This document shows, in pieces, positions 27,487 through 37,708 of a stretch of 64,000 bases of DNA (the first letter of the stretch is position 1; each line of letters opens with the position of its first letter). The stretch is from Thalassotalea marina (lineage in GTDB: Bacteria > Pseudomonadota > Gammaproteobacteria > Enterobacterales > Alteromonadaceae). Location: positions 124,001-188,000 of the forward strand of contig NZ_BNCK01000001.1 of the NCBI RefSeq assembly GCF_014656435.1, given 5' to 3'. The translations under genes and the position numbers were made by a program. A model generated the notes under the pieces. It saw only the letters and a list, made by a program, of their open reading frames with translations. It was not told the origin of the DNA and did no database searches.

Positions 27487-30400
27487 ATGAAAAAAGCAGC
27501 AACAACTATATCGCATTTAATTGCGTTTACCGCTGCAGCAGTGTTAGTCGGTTGTGGTGGGGGAGCCACAACCAAAACTGATGCTTCTGCAATTAATCCA
27601 GCAGAACCAGTGCCAGATTGGCAAATGGTTTGGAACGATGAATTTGATGGCAGTGCGATCGATTCTCAAAAATGGACACACGAAATAAACTGTAACGGTG
27701 GTGGTAACAATGAACAACAATGTTACACCGACGCAGCAGAAAACTCTTATATCGCAGATGGTGTACTGCACATAGTGGCACTACCAGCTGAGGACGGGGC
27801 AGACAAGCCCTATACTTCGGCGCGATTAAATACCAAATACAAAGCCGACTTTAAATATGGCCGAATTGAAATGCGAGCCAAGTTGCCTAGCGGACAAGGC
27901 AGTTGGCCAGCTTTTTGGATGTTGCCAACAGATGAAGTCTATGGAGGCTGGCCTAAGTCAGGTGAAATTGACATTATGGAAGCGGTCAATTTAAAAGTGG
28001 CGGCACAAGATGGTAGCGTTGAAAGTAATGTTCATGGCACTTTACATTACGGTAGAGAGTGGCCAGACAATGAATCGAGCGGCAAGGCCTACAGTCTGCC
28101 AGATGGTGTTAATCCAGCTGATGACTTTCATACCTATGCAATTGAATGGCAAGAAGGTGAAATTCGTTGGTATGTTGATAATTATCTATACCAAACTCAG
28201 CGCCAATCTAAAGTTCGTTATAACAGTAAAGACGAAGCTGTAGGTCTTTCTCACCGCGGTTGGTTTGCAGAATATTTTGATCAAGGCTCAGGCGAGTTAA
28301 CAACTGATTGGGGGACAGCACCCTTTGATCAAAAATTTCATTTACTGCTTAATTTAGCGGTAGGAGGTAATTGGCCAGAAAACGTTAACAACTTAGGTGT
28401 TGACGCCAGTGCGTTTGCCAACGGTCAACATTTCGAAATTGATTATGTACGTGTTTTTGAATGCCAAAGTAATGTTGAAACTGGCAGAGGTTGTGAAACC
28501 GTGCGGGGTGGCTACGATAGTTTTGATGACGCCTTGGTTGAAGGCAAAGCGCCAATTCCATCCCCCCCTTCGACGGGCATTCCTTCTAATTTAATCATCT
28601 TCAGTGATGCTGCTAATCCAAATTGGCCTGCATGGGACTGTTGCGGAGGCTCTACGCCTCTGATTGTTCAAGATGAGCAGCAAGGCAATGTTTTTGAATT
28701 TAGTGTGGGTGCTTCACCTACGGTAAATGGCTTTATATCTCGTGATGAATTTATCACTGATCCCGCTGGTAAGGCGACACCATTTGATGCTAGTGCTCTA
28801 ATCAGTAGTGGATACGTTAGGTTCAAATTAAACGTCGTTTCAATGCCAAATGATGCCAGTGCTTCTTGGTTGTTCAAAGTGGAAAGTGCTGGGGCTAGTT
28901 CAGCAGCTGAGTTGGCTTTATCTGATAGCCTTGAAGGCGCAGCACCAGTGCAAGGACAGTGGCAAACTTATACGTTTTCGCTACAAACGCTAGCGGATGC
29001 GGGCCTCGATATAAGTGCAATTGACGTTATCATGGTATTTCCAGCCTGGGGAAGTGGTGAAGGCGCAGTATATCGCATGGATGATGTAATGATAGGCGCT
29101 GATAATACGGCACCTCAGTTAACTATTTTTACTGACAATGAAAATCCTAGTTGGCCTATGTGGGATTGCTGTGGCGGTTCAGTTCCTATAGTTGAAGTTG
29201 ATGACGAAACACACGGCAATGTGGCGCAGTTTTCTATCGGCGCAACGCCAACTGTTATGGGGTTTATCTCGAGAGCTGAGTTTATTACGTCACCTAACGC
29301 ATCACCTATGCCATTTGATGCTTCTGCAATTTTAGCTAATGGTGTGATCCAATTTGAAATGAAAGTGACCTCTGCTCCCAATTCCAGTGATGCAGTTTGG
29401 AAATTTAAGGTAGAAAGCGATAATGCAAGTAGTGCTGTAGAAGTTGACCTTAATACCAGTGTTGAAGGCCTTACACCGAGCACCGGAGAGTGGCAAACCT
29501 ATACGTTTAATTTGGCTGACTTAGCTAATGCAGGGCTAGATGTCAGTGCTATTGATGTGTTAATGATTTTCCCTGCTTGGGGCAGCGGTGAAGGCGCGGT
29601 TTACCGTGTCGATAACGTAAAAATTTACGACCCTACTGCAGCTTCTGGCTTCAATGGTCACATCTTATTTGCTGACTCTGTTAAAGAACAATGGACTATT
29701 TGGGACTGCTGTGGCGGCAGTACACCAAGTGTTGAAAATGATGATACTGCACATGGCATGACGGCAGAGTTTGTCATAGGTAGCTCACCCACAGTAATGG
29801 GGCTGTTAGCCGATGATGATGTTTACCTAGATGCCTCTTCATTGCTATCTCAAGGTGTTGTGCAATTTGAAATGAAAGTGATCAGCGCGCCCAACGATCC
29901 GAGCGCAGTCTGGAAATTTAAAATTGAATCGGGTGATGCAACCACGGCTGTTGAGTTAGATCTCAGCGCTAGCCAGGAAGGCCAAACACCAAAGTTGGGT
30001 GAATGGCAAACTTACACATATTCGCTACAAAGCTTATTTGATGCTGGTTTGGATATTAGTAGCATAGATGTTTTGATGGTCTTTCCTGCTTGGGGAACCG
30101 GTGAAGGCGCGATGTACCGCTTAGATAACGTCATGATCTTTGATCCCAATAGTGTGCCCAAAGCTCTTGGTTTAACACTATATGATAATCAGCAAAATGA
30201 CGAATGGCCTATTTGGGATTGTTGCGGTGGATCAACACCTACTGAAGTAAGTGACGATAGCGAACATGGTATGGTTGCTGAGTTTGTTATTGGTAGTCAG
30301 GCAACTGTAATGGGTTTTCAAGCCAATGATGATGTTTATTTTGATGCATCATCGCTATTGCAAAATGGTGTTGTGCGTTTTGACATGAAAGTGGTTTCAC

Positions 30401-30663
30401 CACCGAGTGATAGTAGCGCTATTTGGAAATTTAAAATTGAATCTGGTTATACAGCCAGTGCTGTTGAATTAGACCTTACTGATAGCTTAGAAGGGCTTGC
30501 ACCTACTACAGGTGAGTGGCAAAGCTACACCTTTCCATTACTTGATTTATTCGACGCTGGATTAGATGTCAGCGCAATTGATGTCGTAATGGTCTTCCCT
30601 GCTTGGGGAACAGGTAATGGCGCAGTGTACCGCATTGATAATGCTGCGATCACCGTGCCATAA
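27487..30663 (+). CDS. GH16 laminarinase-type lipoprotein with four C-terminal repeats
   Basis: 1058 residues. A lipoprotein signal ends in the lipobox LVGC (C23). The GH16 domain (about 40-330) contains GEIDIMEAV with nucleophile E160 and acid/base E165, the beta-bulge form typical of beta-1,3-glucanases. Four repeats of ~165-175 residues follow, starting near 370, 545, 724 and 895. Each opens with W-x-x-W-D-C-C-G-G-S and ends with WQTYTF and IDVxMVFPAWGxGxGAVYRxDN. The pattern is that of a galactose-binding-like jelly roll, resembling the C-terminal domain of ExoP-type GH3 enzymes. Surface endo-hydrolysis of laminarin with multivalent glucan binding is inferred. First gene of the locus. Confidence 0.88.
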   Translation: MKKAATTISHLIAFTAAAVLVGCGGGATTKTDASAINPAEPVPDWQMVWNDEFDGSAIDSQKWTHEINCNGGGNNEQQCYTDAAENSYIADGVLHIVALPAEDGADKPYTSARLNTKYKADFKYGRIEMRAKLPSGQGSWPAFWMLPTDEVYGGWPKSGEIDIMEAVNLKVAAQDGSVESNVHGTLHYGREWPDNESSGKAYSLPDGVNPADDFHTYAIEWQEGEIRWYVDNYLYQTQRQSKVRYNSKDEAVGLSHRGWFAEYFDQGSGELTTDWGTAPFDQKFHLLLNLAVGGNWPENVNNLGVDASAFANGQHFEIDYVRVFECQSNVETGRGCETVRGGYDSFDDALVEGKAPIPSPPSTGIPSNLIIFSDAANPNWPAWDCCGGSTPLIVQDEQQGNVFEFSVGASPTVNGFISRDEFITDPAGKATPFDASALISSGYVRFKLNVVSMPNDASASWLFKVESAGASSAAELALSDSLEGAAPVQGQWQTYTFSLQTLADAGLDISAIDVIMVFPAWGSGEGAVYRMDDVMIGADNTAPQLTIFTDNENPSWPMWDCCGGSVPIVEVDDETHGNVAQFSIGATPTVMGFISRAEFITSPNASPMPFDASAILANGVIQFEMKVTSAPNSSDAVWKFKVESDNASSAVEVDLNTSVEGLTPSTGEWQTYTFNLADLANAGLDVSAIDVLMIFPAWGSGEGAVYRVDNVKIYDPTAASGFNGHILFADSVKEQWTIWDCCGGSTPSVENDDTAHGMTAEFVIGSSPTVMGLLADDDVYLDASSLLSQGVVQFEMKVISAPNDPSAVWKFKIESGDATTAVELDLSASQEGQTPKLGEWQTYTYSLQSLFDAGLDISSIDVLMVFPAWGTGEGAMYRLDNVMIFDPNSVPKALGLTLYDNQQNDEWPIWDCCGGSTPTEVSDDSEHGMVAEFVIGSQATVMGFQANDDVYFDASSLLQNGVVRFDMKVVSPPSDSSAIWKFKIESGYTASAVELDLTDSLEGLAPTTGEWQSYTFPLLDLFDAGLDVSAIDVVMVFPAWGTGNGAVYRIDNAAITVP

Positions 30664-30736
30664 CCTGGAAATTAACAAGTTACATGATTGTAAAGTCATG
30701 AGAACTCATTTTAATTTTGAAATAAGTAGGGTAACT

Positions 30737-33697
30737 ATGAAACATTCTCAATTTTTTAAAACGCCAATCGCTTTATCTATCGCAGCGATTTGTGCGTCGA
30801 GCAGCACGCTGGTATTTGCTGCACAAGAAGCAAACTCAAGTAACGATAACAACATTGAAGTCATTGAAGTACGTGGTATTAAGGGAAGTTTAATCCGCTC
30901 AATGAATGTTAAAAGAGAAAAGTCAGGTGTTGTTGATGCCATTTCTGCAGAAGAAATGGGTAAATTTCCCGATACAAACTTAGCCGAATCGCTACAGCGT
31001 ATCACTGGTGTGGCTGTTAGCCGCAGTAATGGTGAGGGTAGTGAAATTACGGTTCGTGGATGGGGCCCAGATTTTAACTTAATTACCTTGAACGGGCGTC
31101 AAATGCCAGGCACTGGTAACTCACGATCATACAAACTCGAAAACCTTGCCTCGGAAGGCGTTTCGGCACTTGAAGTGTATAAAACGGCAAGAGCCGAAAA
31201 TCCAAGTGGTGGTTTGGGGGCGACCGTTAACATTGTTACGCGTAAACCTTTAAATAGCCCTGGGGAGAAGTTTACTGTATCAGGCAAGGGCATTCATGAT
31301 ACTTCAAACGAGGAAGGTAGTGATATTACGCCGGAATTTGCAGCGCTTTATTCCAACACCTATTTGGACAATACCTTAGGTTTTGCATTTTCGATATCGC
31401 ATCAAGAGCGCGATTTTCAAAAGCAATTGGCGAATATTCAAGGTTGGCAAGCTAACGTCGATTTACCAAGCAATCTAGATGAAGACAAAGTGATTGATCC
31501 TCGACCGTTAGATAGTGAAGGCAAACGTATTGGCAATCATTTTTTCCCTCGTGATATGAATTACGGCATTGAAAACTTAGAAAGGGAACGCACCAATGGC
31601 CATGCGGTTATTCAATACGCACCAACTGATGACATTGTCGTATCACTCGATTACACCCGTACAGAGGCAACTACAGGTAATAACTCTATTGGCTGGGGGA
31701 TGTGGAACGATTACGGCGGCAATATTAATGCCTACGAGCTAGATAAAAATGGTACTGCAGTATTTACCGACATTAGTGGTAATGACGGCTCGTTTACAGC
31801 ATCGAGAGAAACGGTCGATGTGCAAGAGGAATCAATCGGGCTCAATATTACGTGGCAAGTGGTTGATACCTTAGCGCTCGAGTTTGACTACCATGATTCA
31901 AGCAATGAAATTGATAATGGTGGTGATAAGGGAATGGGCGCGTCTGGCTCGTTGGTGCTGGGATCAGATCAATTGATCACTAAAACTTATGATTACCGCC
32001 AAGGAGAAGTGCCTCATGCTCAAATATTTTGGAAAAATGGCTCGACGGAGCTAGCAAAGTCTGAAATGGACTCTCACTTTAGCCAATTTATTCACTCACC
32101 GGGTAAATCTGAAATCGAACAAGCTCAGTTACATGCCACATGGGAAAACGATGTGTTTGATATTCCATTGGTGCAAGTAAAAGCTGGGATTGCTTATACC
32201 GATCAAAAAATTGGTGGTTCAAACGCGTGGAGTGGCTTAATTGGTGGCTTCTTATTTAACCCGTCTTGGCCAGAAATTTTTCCTGACAGCATGTTTATTC
32301 GTCATGATACCAGCGATTTCCTTGATGCTTTGAGTGGTGGAGGTAGTAGTTTAACTCCTGAATATTACTACACCTTTGATTTTGATGAGGTTGTTGCACG
32401 TTCTGAAGCCTTCTTAACCAATGAAGTGTTAGGTGGCAAAGACTATTTTGCTACTACGGCTTATCACGATATGGGAACTTATGCTGAGGGCTCTGTTCGA
32501 GAAGAAACCAAAAGCGTTTATTTACAATCTCAGTGGGAGTTTGAGGTTGCCGATTTACCAACACAACTTAATATTGGCTTTCGATATGAACAAACGGATG
32601 TCACAAGTAGTGTATTTCAGCCTATCGCATATGCGGTTTGGTGGAAAGGAGGCAGTGAGTTTTTGACTCAATACCTAGATGGAGAAAATAGCTTTTTCTC
32701 TGAGACAGGTGAGCATGATCTTTTCTTACCTATGATTGATTTGAAGGTTGATATTACTGACGATCTAGTGGGGCGCGTTTCTTGGGGAAAATCCATTACA
32801 CGAGCACCTTTAGGCGCTTTGGCCGGCGGCCGAAGTTTGTCTGGCAGTGTCAAACTTGATTCGCGTAGCGGTAATGAAGGTAATACTAATCTTCAACCTT
32901 TTGAGTCAACTAATTTTGATTTAAGCCTCGAATACTATTATGCCGAAGGCAGTTACGCAGCTATAGGTTACTTCAAAAAAGATGTTGAGAACTTTATCGG
33001 TAGTGAAATTGTTCAAACTACGATTGAAGGTATTCGAGATATCTATTTAGGCCCAAGATGGCAACAAGCAGCAGCTGATGTTGAGGCTCGGGGAGATCAA
33101 GTAACCACTGATGCAATCTTCTTACAGATGCAAGCCAACGGTGCAACGCTAAACAGTGGTGGCTTTATTGAGCCAGCAAGTGACGACCCATTAATGGAAT
33201 GGAACATTACTCGCCCTTTCAATGCAAATGAAACCAAAACTGTCGATGGTATTGAAATGGCTGTTCAGCATTTATTTGGTGAAACAGGATTTGGTGTTGG
33301 CGTTAATGCGACATTTGTTGATGGTGACGTAGAGTTTGATGTTGACAGTCTTGAATTACAAACACCATTAACGGGGTTGAGTGATTCGGCTAACTTCCAA
33401 GTGTTCTATGAAAAAGATGGCCTATCGGTTAAAGCGACTTATGCTTGGCGTGACGAATATCTCATTGGTGTTGGTCAGGGACAAGGCTCTGCTGATAATC
33501 CACCTCAGTTTGCTAAAGCGTTTGGTCAATGGGACGTCAGCGTAAATTATGATGTGAATGAACAGTTCACCGTATTTTTCGAAGGCATCAACATTAATAA
33601 CGAGACTGAACAAGGGTTTGGCCGATATAAAGAGCAATTTTTGTTTGCTCGACAATATGGACCACGCTACACCTTGGGTGCTCGTTATAGCTTTTAA
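30737..33697 (+). CDS. TonB-dependent receptor for beta-glucan oligosaccharides
   Basis: 986 residues from ATG 30737, with AGGG eight bases upstream; an open frame before it lacks a ribosome-binding site. Signal peptide to about residue 28 (LVFAA). The TonB-box-like VIEVRGIKGSL and plug motifs (EEMGKFPDTNLAESLQRITG, ITVRGWGPDFNLITLNGR) are those of the large Caulobacter-type receptor family that imports plant and algal oligosaccharides. The C-terminus ends YTLGARYSF. Its position between GH16 and the sugar permease makes laminarin oligosaccharides the likely cargo. Binding to the GH16 lipoprotein is possible but unproven. Confidence 0.88.
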   Translation: MKHSQFFKTPIALSIAAICASSSTLVFAAQEANSSNDNNIEVIEVRGIKGSLIRSMNVKREKSGVVDAISAEEMGKFPDTNLAESLQRITGVAVSRSNGEGSEITVRGWGPDFNLITLNGRQMPGTGNSRSYKLENLASEGVSALEVYKTARAENPSGGLGATVNIVTRKPLNSPGEKFTVSGKGIHDTSNEEGSDITPEFAALYSNTYLDNTLGFAFSISHQERDFQKQLANIQGWQANVDLPSNLDEDKVIDPRPLDSEGKRIGNHFFPRDMNYGIENLERERTNGHAVIQYAPTDDIVVSLDYTRTEATTGNNSIGWGMWNDYGGNINAYELDKNGTAVFTDISGNDGSFTASRETVDVQEESIGLNITWQVVDTLALEFDYHDSSNEIDNGGDKGMGASGSLVLGSDQLITKTYDYRQGEVPHAQIFWKNGSTELAKSEMDSHFSQFIHSPGKSEIEQAQLHATWENDVFDIPLVQVKAGIAYTDQKIGGSNAWSGLIGGFLFNPSWPEIFPDSMFIRHDTSDFLDALSGGGSSLTPEYYYTFDFDEVVARSEAFLTNEVLGGKDYFATTAYHDMGTYAEGSVREETKSVYLQSQWEFEVADLPTQLNIGFRYEQTDVTSSVFQPIAYAVWWKGGSEFLTQYLDGENSFFSETGEHDLFLPMIDLKVDITDDLVGRVSWGKSITRAPLGALAGGRSLSGSVKLDSRSGNEGNTNLQPFESTNFDLSLEYYYAEGSYAAIGYFKKDVENFIGSEIVQTTIEGIRDIYLGPRWQQAAADVEARGDQVTTDAIFLQMQANGATLNSGGFIEPASDDPLMEWNITRPFNANETKTVDGIEMAVQHLFGETGFGVGVNATFVDGDVEFDVDSLELQTPLTGLSDSANFQVFYEKDGLSVKATYAWRDEYLIGVGQGQGSADNPPQFAKAFGQWDVSVNYDVNEQFTVFFEGININNETEQGFGRYKEQFLFARQYGPRYTLGARYSF

Positions 33698-33704
33698 CAA
33701 ACAA

Positions 33705-33728
33705 GCCAAGTAGTTGAGGCTACTTGGC
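33705..33728 (+). terminator. Hairpin between the receptor and MFS genes of the laminarin locus
   Basis: GCCAAGTAG (33705-33713) pairs with CTACTTGGC (33720-33728), a perfect 9-bp stem seven bases after the receptor stop, with no T run directly after it. It may stabilise the upstream message or partly terminate, giving more receptor than permease. Confidence 0.55.
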
Positions 33729-33780
33729 AATTCCTACTGCATTTTTATCAAACTTTAACCGTGTTTTTTAGGAGCTTATT

Positions 33781-35046
33781 ATGGCTGGCGCTTCTACACC
33801 AATAGAACCATCTTTTGAACATCCATCGCCGGAACGTTCAAATCAATATGGTTTTGCTTTGACCTCATTAACGACATTATTTTTTATGTGGGGGTTTATC
33901 ACTTGTTTAAACGATATCTTAATTCCTTATTTGAAAGGTGCTTTTGAGCTGTCGTATACACAAGCCATGCTAATTCAGTTTTGTTTTTTTGGCGCATATT
34001 TTATCGTCTCAATTCCTGCCGGTAGCTTAGTGTCTAAAATTGGCTATCAACGTGGAATTGTCACTGGACTTACAATTGCCGCTTTGGGCTGTTTGTTGTT
34101 TTACCCTGCTTCTGAGCTTCAAATATACGCGTTTTTTCTCATTGCTTTATTTGTACTCGCGTCAGGGATCACCATTTTACAGGTGTCTGCTAATCCGTAT
34201 GTCAGTGCTTTAGGACCTGCAGAAACAGCGTCTTCACGATTAACTATGACACAGGCATTTAATTCTTTGGGAACCACAATTGCGCCATTTTTTGGAGCAA
34301 TGTTGATTTTCTCAGGAGCAGAACATAGCCCTGTTGAAGATGCCTCAGCGGTACAGCTACCGTATTTTATTTTAACGGCAGCGTTATTGTTGTTAGCACT
34401 AGTTTTTTCTCGTTTATCACTACCCAAGCTTGGTCAGAGTTCACATGCTCAATCTAGCTTTGCCAAAGCATTACAGCATAAACATTTAAAGCTTGGCGCT
34501 ATCGCGATTTTTGTGTATGTCGGTGCAGAAGTTGCTATTGGTAGCTTCCTAGTGAACTATTTAAATGATCCAAATATTGCCGGTTTGTCTGAAGCGCAAG
34601 CGTCTCAGTATATTGCCTATTACTGGGGCGGTGCCATGTTAGGGCGTTTTGTAGGCGCTATTGTCATGCAGCACATTTCAGCAGGTAAGGTGCTGTTTTT
34701 TAATGCCATTGTTGCCATGTTATTAATCGTTATTACTATTTCAAGCAGTGGACAAATAGCAATGTGGGCTATTTTGGCTGTTGGTTTGTTTAACTCCATT
34801 ATGTTTCCAACCATTTTTAGTTTAGCCATTACTGGGCTTGGGCATGATGCAAGCCGAGGCTCTGGAATTTTGTGTTTAGCGATCGTCGGTGGGGCGATTG
34901 TGCCGCTGATTCAGGGCATGCTGGCTGATGTTTTAGGCCTTCAGTTGGCGTTTATTTTACCGCTTGTTTGTTACGCCTACATTGCCTTTTATGGATTGCG
35001 CGGTTCCACTCCTTGTGTTGAGCATTCTACTAAGGAGGCCTTATGA
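33781..35046 (+). CDS. Sugar:cation symporter of the MFS FucP/GluP family
   Basis: 421 residues with about 12 membrane helices. The N-terminal signature [19 protein letters not shown] and [17 protein letters not shown] match the FucP/GluP group, which carries fucose, glucose or galactose with protons or sodium. [20 protein letters not shown] and [19 protein letters not shown] are further family landmarks. In this locus it would carry glucose released by GH3 into the cytoplasm. The stop overlaps the GH3 start by four bases (ATGA), so the two are translationally coupled. Confidence 0.9.
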   Translation: MAGASTPIEPSFEHPSPERSNQYGFALTSLTTLFFMWGFITCLNDILIPYLKGAFELSYTQAMLIQFCFFGAYFIVSIPAGSLVSKIGYQRGIVTGLTIAALGCLLFYPASELQIYAFFLIALFVLASGITILQVSANPYVSALGPAETASSRLTMTQAFNSLGTTIAPFFGAMLIFSGAEHSPVEDASAVQLPYFILTAALLLLALVFSRLSLPKLGQSSHAQSSFAKALQHKHLKLGAIAIFVYVGAEVAIGSFLVNYLNDPNIAGLSEAQASQYIAYYWGGAMLGRFVGAIVMQHISAGKVLFFNAIVAMLLIVITISSSGQIAMWAILAVGLFNSIMFPTIFSLAITGLGHDASRGSGILCLAIVGGAIVPLIQGMLADVLGLQLAFILPLVCYAYIAFYGLRGSTPCVEHSTKEAL

Positions 35047-37592
35047 AACTAGCAAACAAATTACTGTTGTTGGCTGTTCCTTTGTCTTGTTTAGCTGCGT
35101 GTAAAACACTGGTAACCAATGGCAATGAAAAACTCAATAATACCGCTCAAATTTGGCCAGTTATAAAATCGGAAGTACCAAAAAATACTGATATTGAAAG
35201 GCGTATAGATAAATTAATAGCGTCAATGACCCTTGAACAAAAGGTTGCTCAAATGATGCAACCAGAAATTAGAGACATTACTGTTGAAGACATGCGACGT
35301 TATGGTTTTGGCTCGTATTTAAATGGTGGTGGTTCTTTTCCAAACAACAATAAACATTCGACGCCGGCCGATTGGATAAAGCTAGCTGAGGACATGTATC
35401 AAGCGTCTATCGACGATAGTTTAGATGGAATTTCTATCCCGACTATGTGGGGCACAGACGCAGTTCATGGCCATAACAATGTGATCGGAGCAACTCTTTT
35501 TCCACACAATATTGGCCTTGGTGCTGCAAACAACCCGACGTTAATCGAACAAATTGCTCAGGTGACTGCAACAGAAGTGATGGTTACTGGTATAGATTGG
35601 GTATTTGCTCCAACAGTGGCGACGGTAAGAGATGATAGATGGGGGCGCACCTACGAAGGGTATTCAGAAGATCCTGAAATCGTAAAAAAATATGCCAATG
35701 CCATAGTTAAAGGGTTGCAAGGGCATGCCGGCAAAGACTTCTTAGCTGATAATCGTGTCATTAGCACAGTGAAGCATTTTATTGGTGATGGTGGTACCGT
35801 CGCTGGTGATGATCAAGGAGATAACATCGACAGTGAACAAACACTGTTTGATGTTCATGCTCAGGGTTACGTTGGCGGGCTAAGTGCTGGTGCCCAATCG
35901 GTTATGGCATCTTTTAACAGCTGGCACGGTGAGAAGATTCATGGCAGTAAGTATTTGCTCACTGACGTATTGAAAAATCGTATGGGCTTCGATGGTTTTG
36001 TTGTTGGCGACTGGAATGGCCACGGTCAAATTGCTGGCTGTACTAACGATAACTGTCCCCAGGCAGTAAATGCCGGATTAGATATGTATATGGTGCCTAC
36101 AGATGCATGGAAAGGTTTAATGCAAAATACCATTAAGCAGGTTAATCAAGGCATCATTTCACAGGCACGGATCGATGATGCAGTTCGACGTATTTTAAGA
36201 GTGAAGTTTCGTGCAGGACTTTTTGATAAACCTAGCCCTGCAAAACGTTTATTTTCGGGAAAAACGGAACTCATTGGTGCCGAAGCACACAGAAAAATTG
36301 CTCGGCAAGCAGTTAGAGAGTCTTTGGTTTTATTGAAAAATAAAAACAATATTCTCCCTTTGTCACCAAAAAAACACATTCTGGTGGCTGGTGATGCAGC
36401 ACATAACATAGGCAAACAATCCGGCGGCTGGACAATCACTTGGCAAGGAACCAATAACGCCAACACTGATTTTCCGGGTGGGAGCTCAATTCTGGACGGA
36501 TTGAAAAGTCAAATTACTGCTGCTGGTGGACAAGTGGAATTTAATGAACAAGGAAAATATTCTACAAAACCTGATGTAGCCATTGTCGTTTTTGGCGAGG
36601 AGCCATATGCTGAAGGGCATGGCGATAGAGCAAACTTAGCATATCAACGCAGTAAAAAAACTGATTTAGCGTTATTAACAAAACTTAAAGCTGACGGCAT
36701 TCCCGTGGTATCTGTTTTTATCAGCGGCCGCCCTATGTGGGTAAACCCTGAACTCAACGCCAGTGACGCCTTTGTTGCCGCTTGGTTGCCAGGCTCTGAG
36801 GGCAAAGCAATAGCTGATGTGTTGTTAACCGATGCCAATGGAATGGTGCAACATGACTTTGTTGGCAAGTTATCATTTTCATGGCCAAAAACTGCTGACC
36901 AAATGGTAAACCGTTTTGATAAAGACTATTCACCACTGCTGCCGTATGGTTTTGGCCTAAGGTATGGTGATACAAATATATTGTCTGACCATTTAAATGA
37001 GGTGGCTACAACTCATCATAGTGATGCACAGGCACTTGTTTTGTTTAATGGCCAAGTACCTGCACCTTGGCAAATGCAGCTGCTGTTAAACAACCAAGTT
37101 CAAACAATTAACTCAAGTACAGAGCAATTAGCAAATCTTAACTTCAGGACGATTGATCGTTTTGTCCAAGAAGATGCCGTTAAACTTAGCGCTAACGAGA
37201 TGAAAACTTCTGGTGTGCAGCTTATGACAGGTAATGGCTTTAGGGAAGATTTAAGCTCCTATCTAGAGTCTGACTTTTCTTTAACATTTGCCGTAAAACT
37301 CTCTGACAAACGTCCACAAAAACTGGCAGTTAATATGAGTTGTGAAAGTATTGGCGATACAGCAGGCTCATGTCGTGGCAGTGTCGATTTACTACCAGCC
37401 TTGCAAAAAATGGAGGTTAATACATGGCAAAATGTAGCTGTTCCATTATCGTGTTTTGCCAATCAACTCGTTAAATTTGATCAAATTGTTGTACCATTTC
37501 AATTAACGGCTGTTGGTGATTGGTCGCTGAGTATAAGTGATATCAAACTTGCTAAAGCACCAGAAGATGCCAAGAGTATTAGTTGCCCATGA
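35043..37592 (+). CDS. GH3 exo-beta-1,3-glucosidase lipoprotein (ExoP-like)
   Basis: 849 residues. ATG 35043 overlaps the MFS stop and has AAGGAGG just upstream. The lipobox is LAAC (C20). The GH3 N-terminal barrel carries [21 protein letters not shown] and nucleophile D323 in FVVGDWNGH; the second domain has ESLVLLKNK and the DADxAH-like GDAAHNIG. After about residue 660 an extra ~180-residue domain ([11 protein letters not shown] at its start, then [27 protein letters not shown]) corresponds to the ExoP galactose-binding-like C-terminal domain. It should trim laminarin oligosaccharides to glucose at the membrane. Closes the locus. Confidence 0.9.
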   Translation: MKLANKLLLLAVPLSCLAACKTLVTNGNEKLNNTAQIWPVIKSEVPKNTDIERRIDKLIASMTLEQKVAQMMQPEIRDITVEDMRRYGFGSYLNGGGSFPNNNKHSTPADWIKLAEDMYQASIDDSLDGISIPTMWGTDAVHGHNNVIGATLFPHNIGLGAANNPTLIEQIAQVTATEVMVTGIDWVFAPTVATVRDDRWGRTYEGYSEDPEIVKKYANAIVKGLQGHAGKDFLADNRVISTVKHFIGDGGTVAGDDQGDNIDSEQTLFDVHAQGYVGGLSAGAQSVMASFNSWHGEKIHGSKYLLTDVLKNRMGFDGFVVGDWNGHGQIAGCTNDNCPQAVNAGLDMYMVPTDAWKGLMQNTIKQVNQGIISQARIDDAVRRILRVKFRAGLFDKPSPAKRLFSGKTELIGAEAHRKIARQAVRESLVLLKNKNNILPLSPKKHILVAGDAAHNIGKQSGGWTITWQGTNNANTDFPGGSSILDGLKSQITAAGGQVEFNEQGKYSTKPDVAIVVFGEEPYAEGHGDRANLAYQRSKKTDLALLTKLKADGIPVVSVFISGRPMWVNPELNASDAFVAAWLPGSEGKAIADVLLTDANGMVQHDFVGKLSFSWPKTADQMVNRFDKDYSPLLPYGFGLRYGDTNILSDHLNEVATTHHSDAQALVLFNGQVPAPWQMQLLLNNQVQTINSSTEQLANLNFRTIDRFVQEDAVKLSANEMKTSGVQLMTGNGFREDLSSYLESDFSLTFAVKLSDKRPQKLAVNMSCESIGDTAGSCRGSVDLLPALQKMEVNTWQNVAVPLSCFANQLVKFDQIVVPFQLTAVGDWSLSISDIKLAKAPEDAKSISCP

Positions 37593-37600
37593 TCAAACTT

Positions 37601-37630
37601 AAACAAGGTGAGAGCAAACTCACCTTGTTT
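37601..37630 (+). terminator. Strong terminator at the end of the laminarin locus
   Basis: AAACAAGGTGAG (37601-37612) and CTCACCTTGTTT (37619-37630) form a perfect 12-bp stem with a 6-base loop, ending in T residues nine bases after the GH3 stop. Confidence 0.85.
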
Positions 37631-37708
37631 AATGCTATTTTTGCTTGAGTATCACAGCAACGCTAGGCAATATGTAGTGCACATGTTCATATTAAAACTT
37701 TATTAGGT

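Noticed and set aside
29115-29483. A 122-codon minus-strand frame inside the GH16 gene
   Set aside because: It is antisense to the second C-terminal repeat and has no independent start signal.
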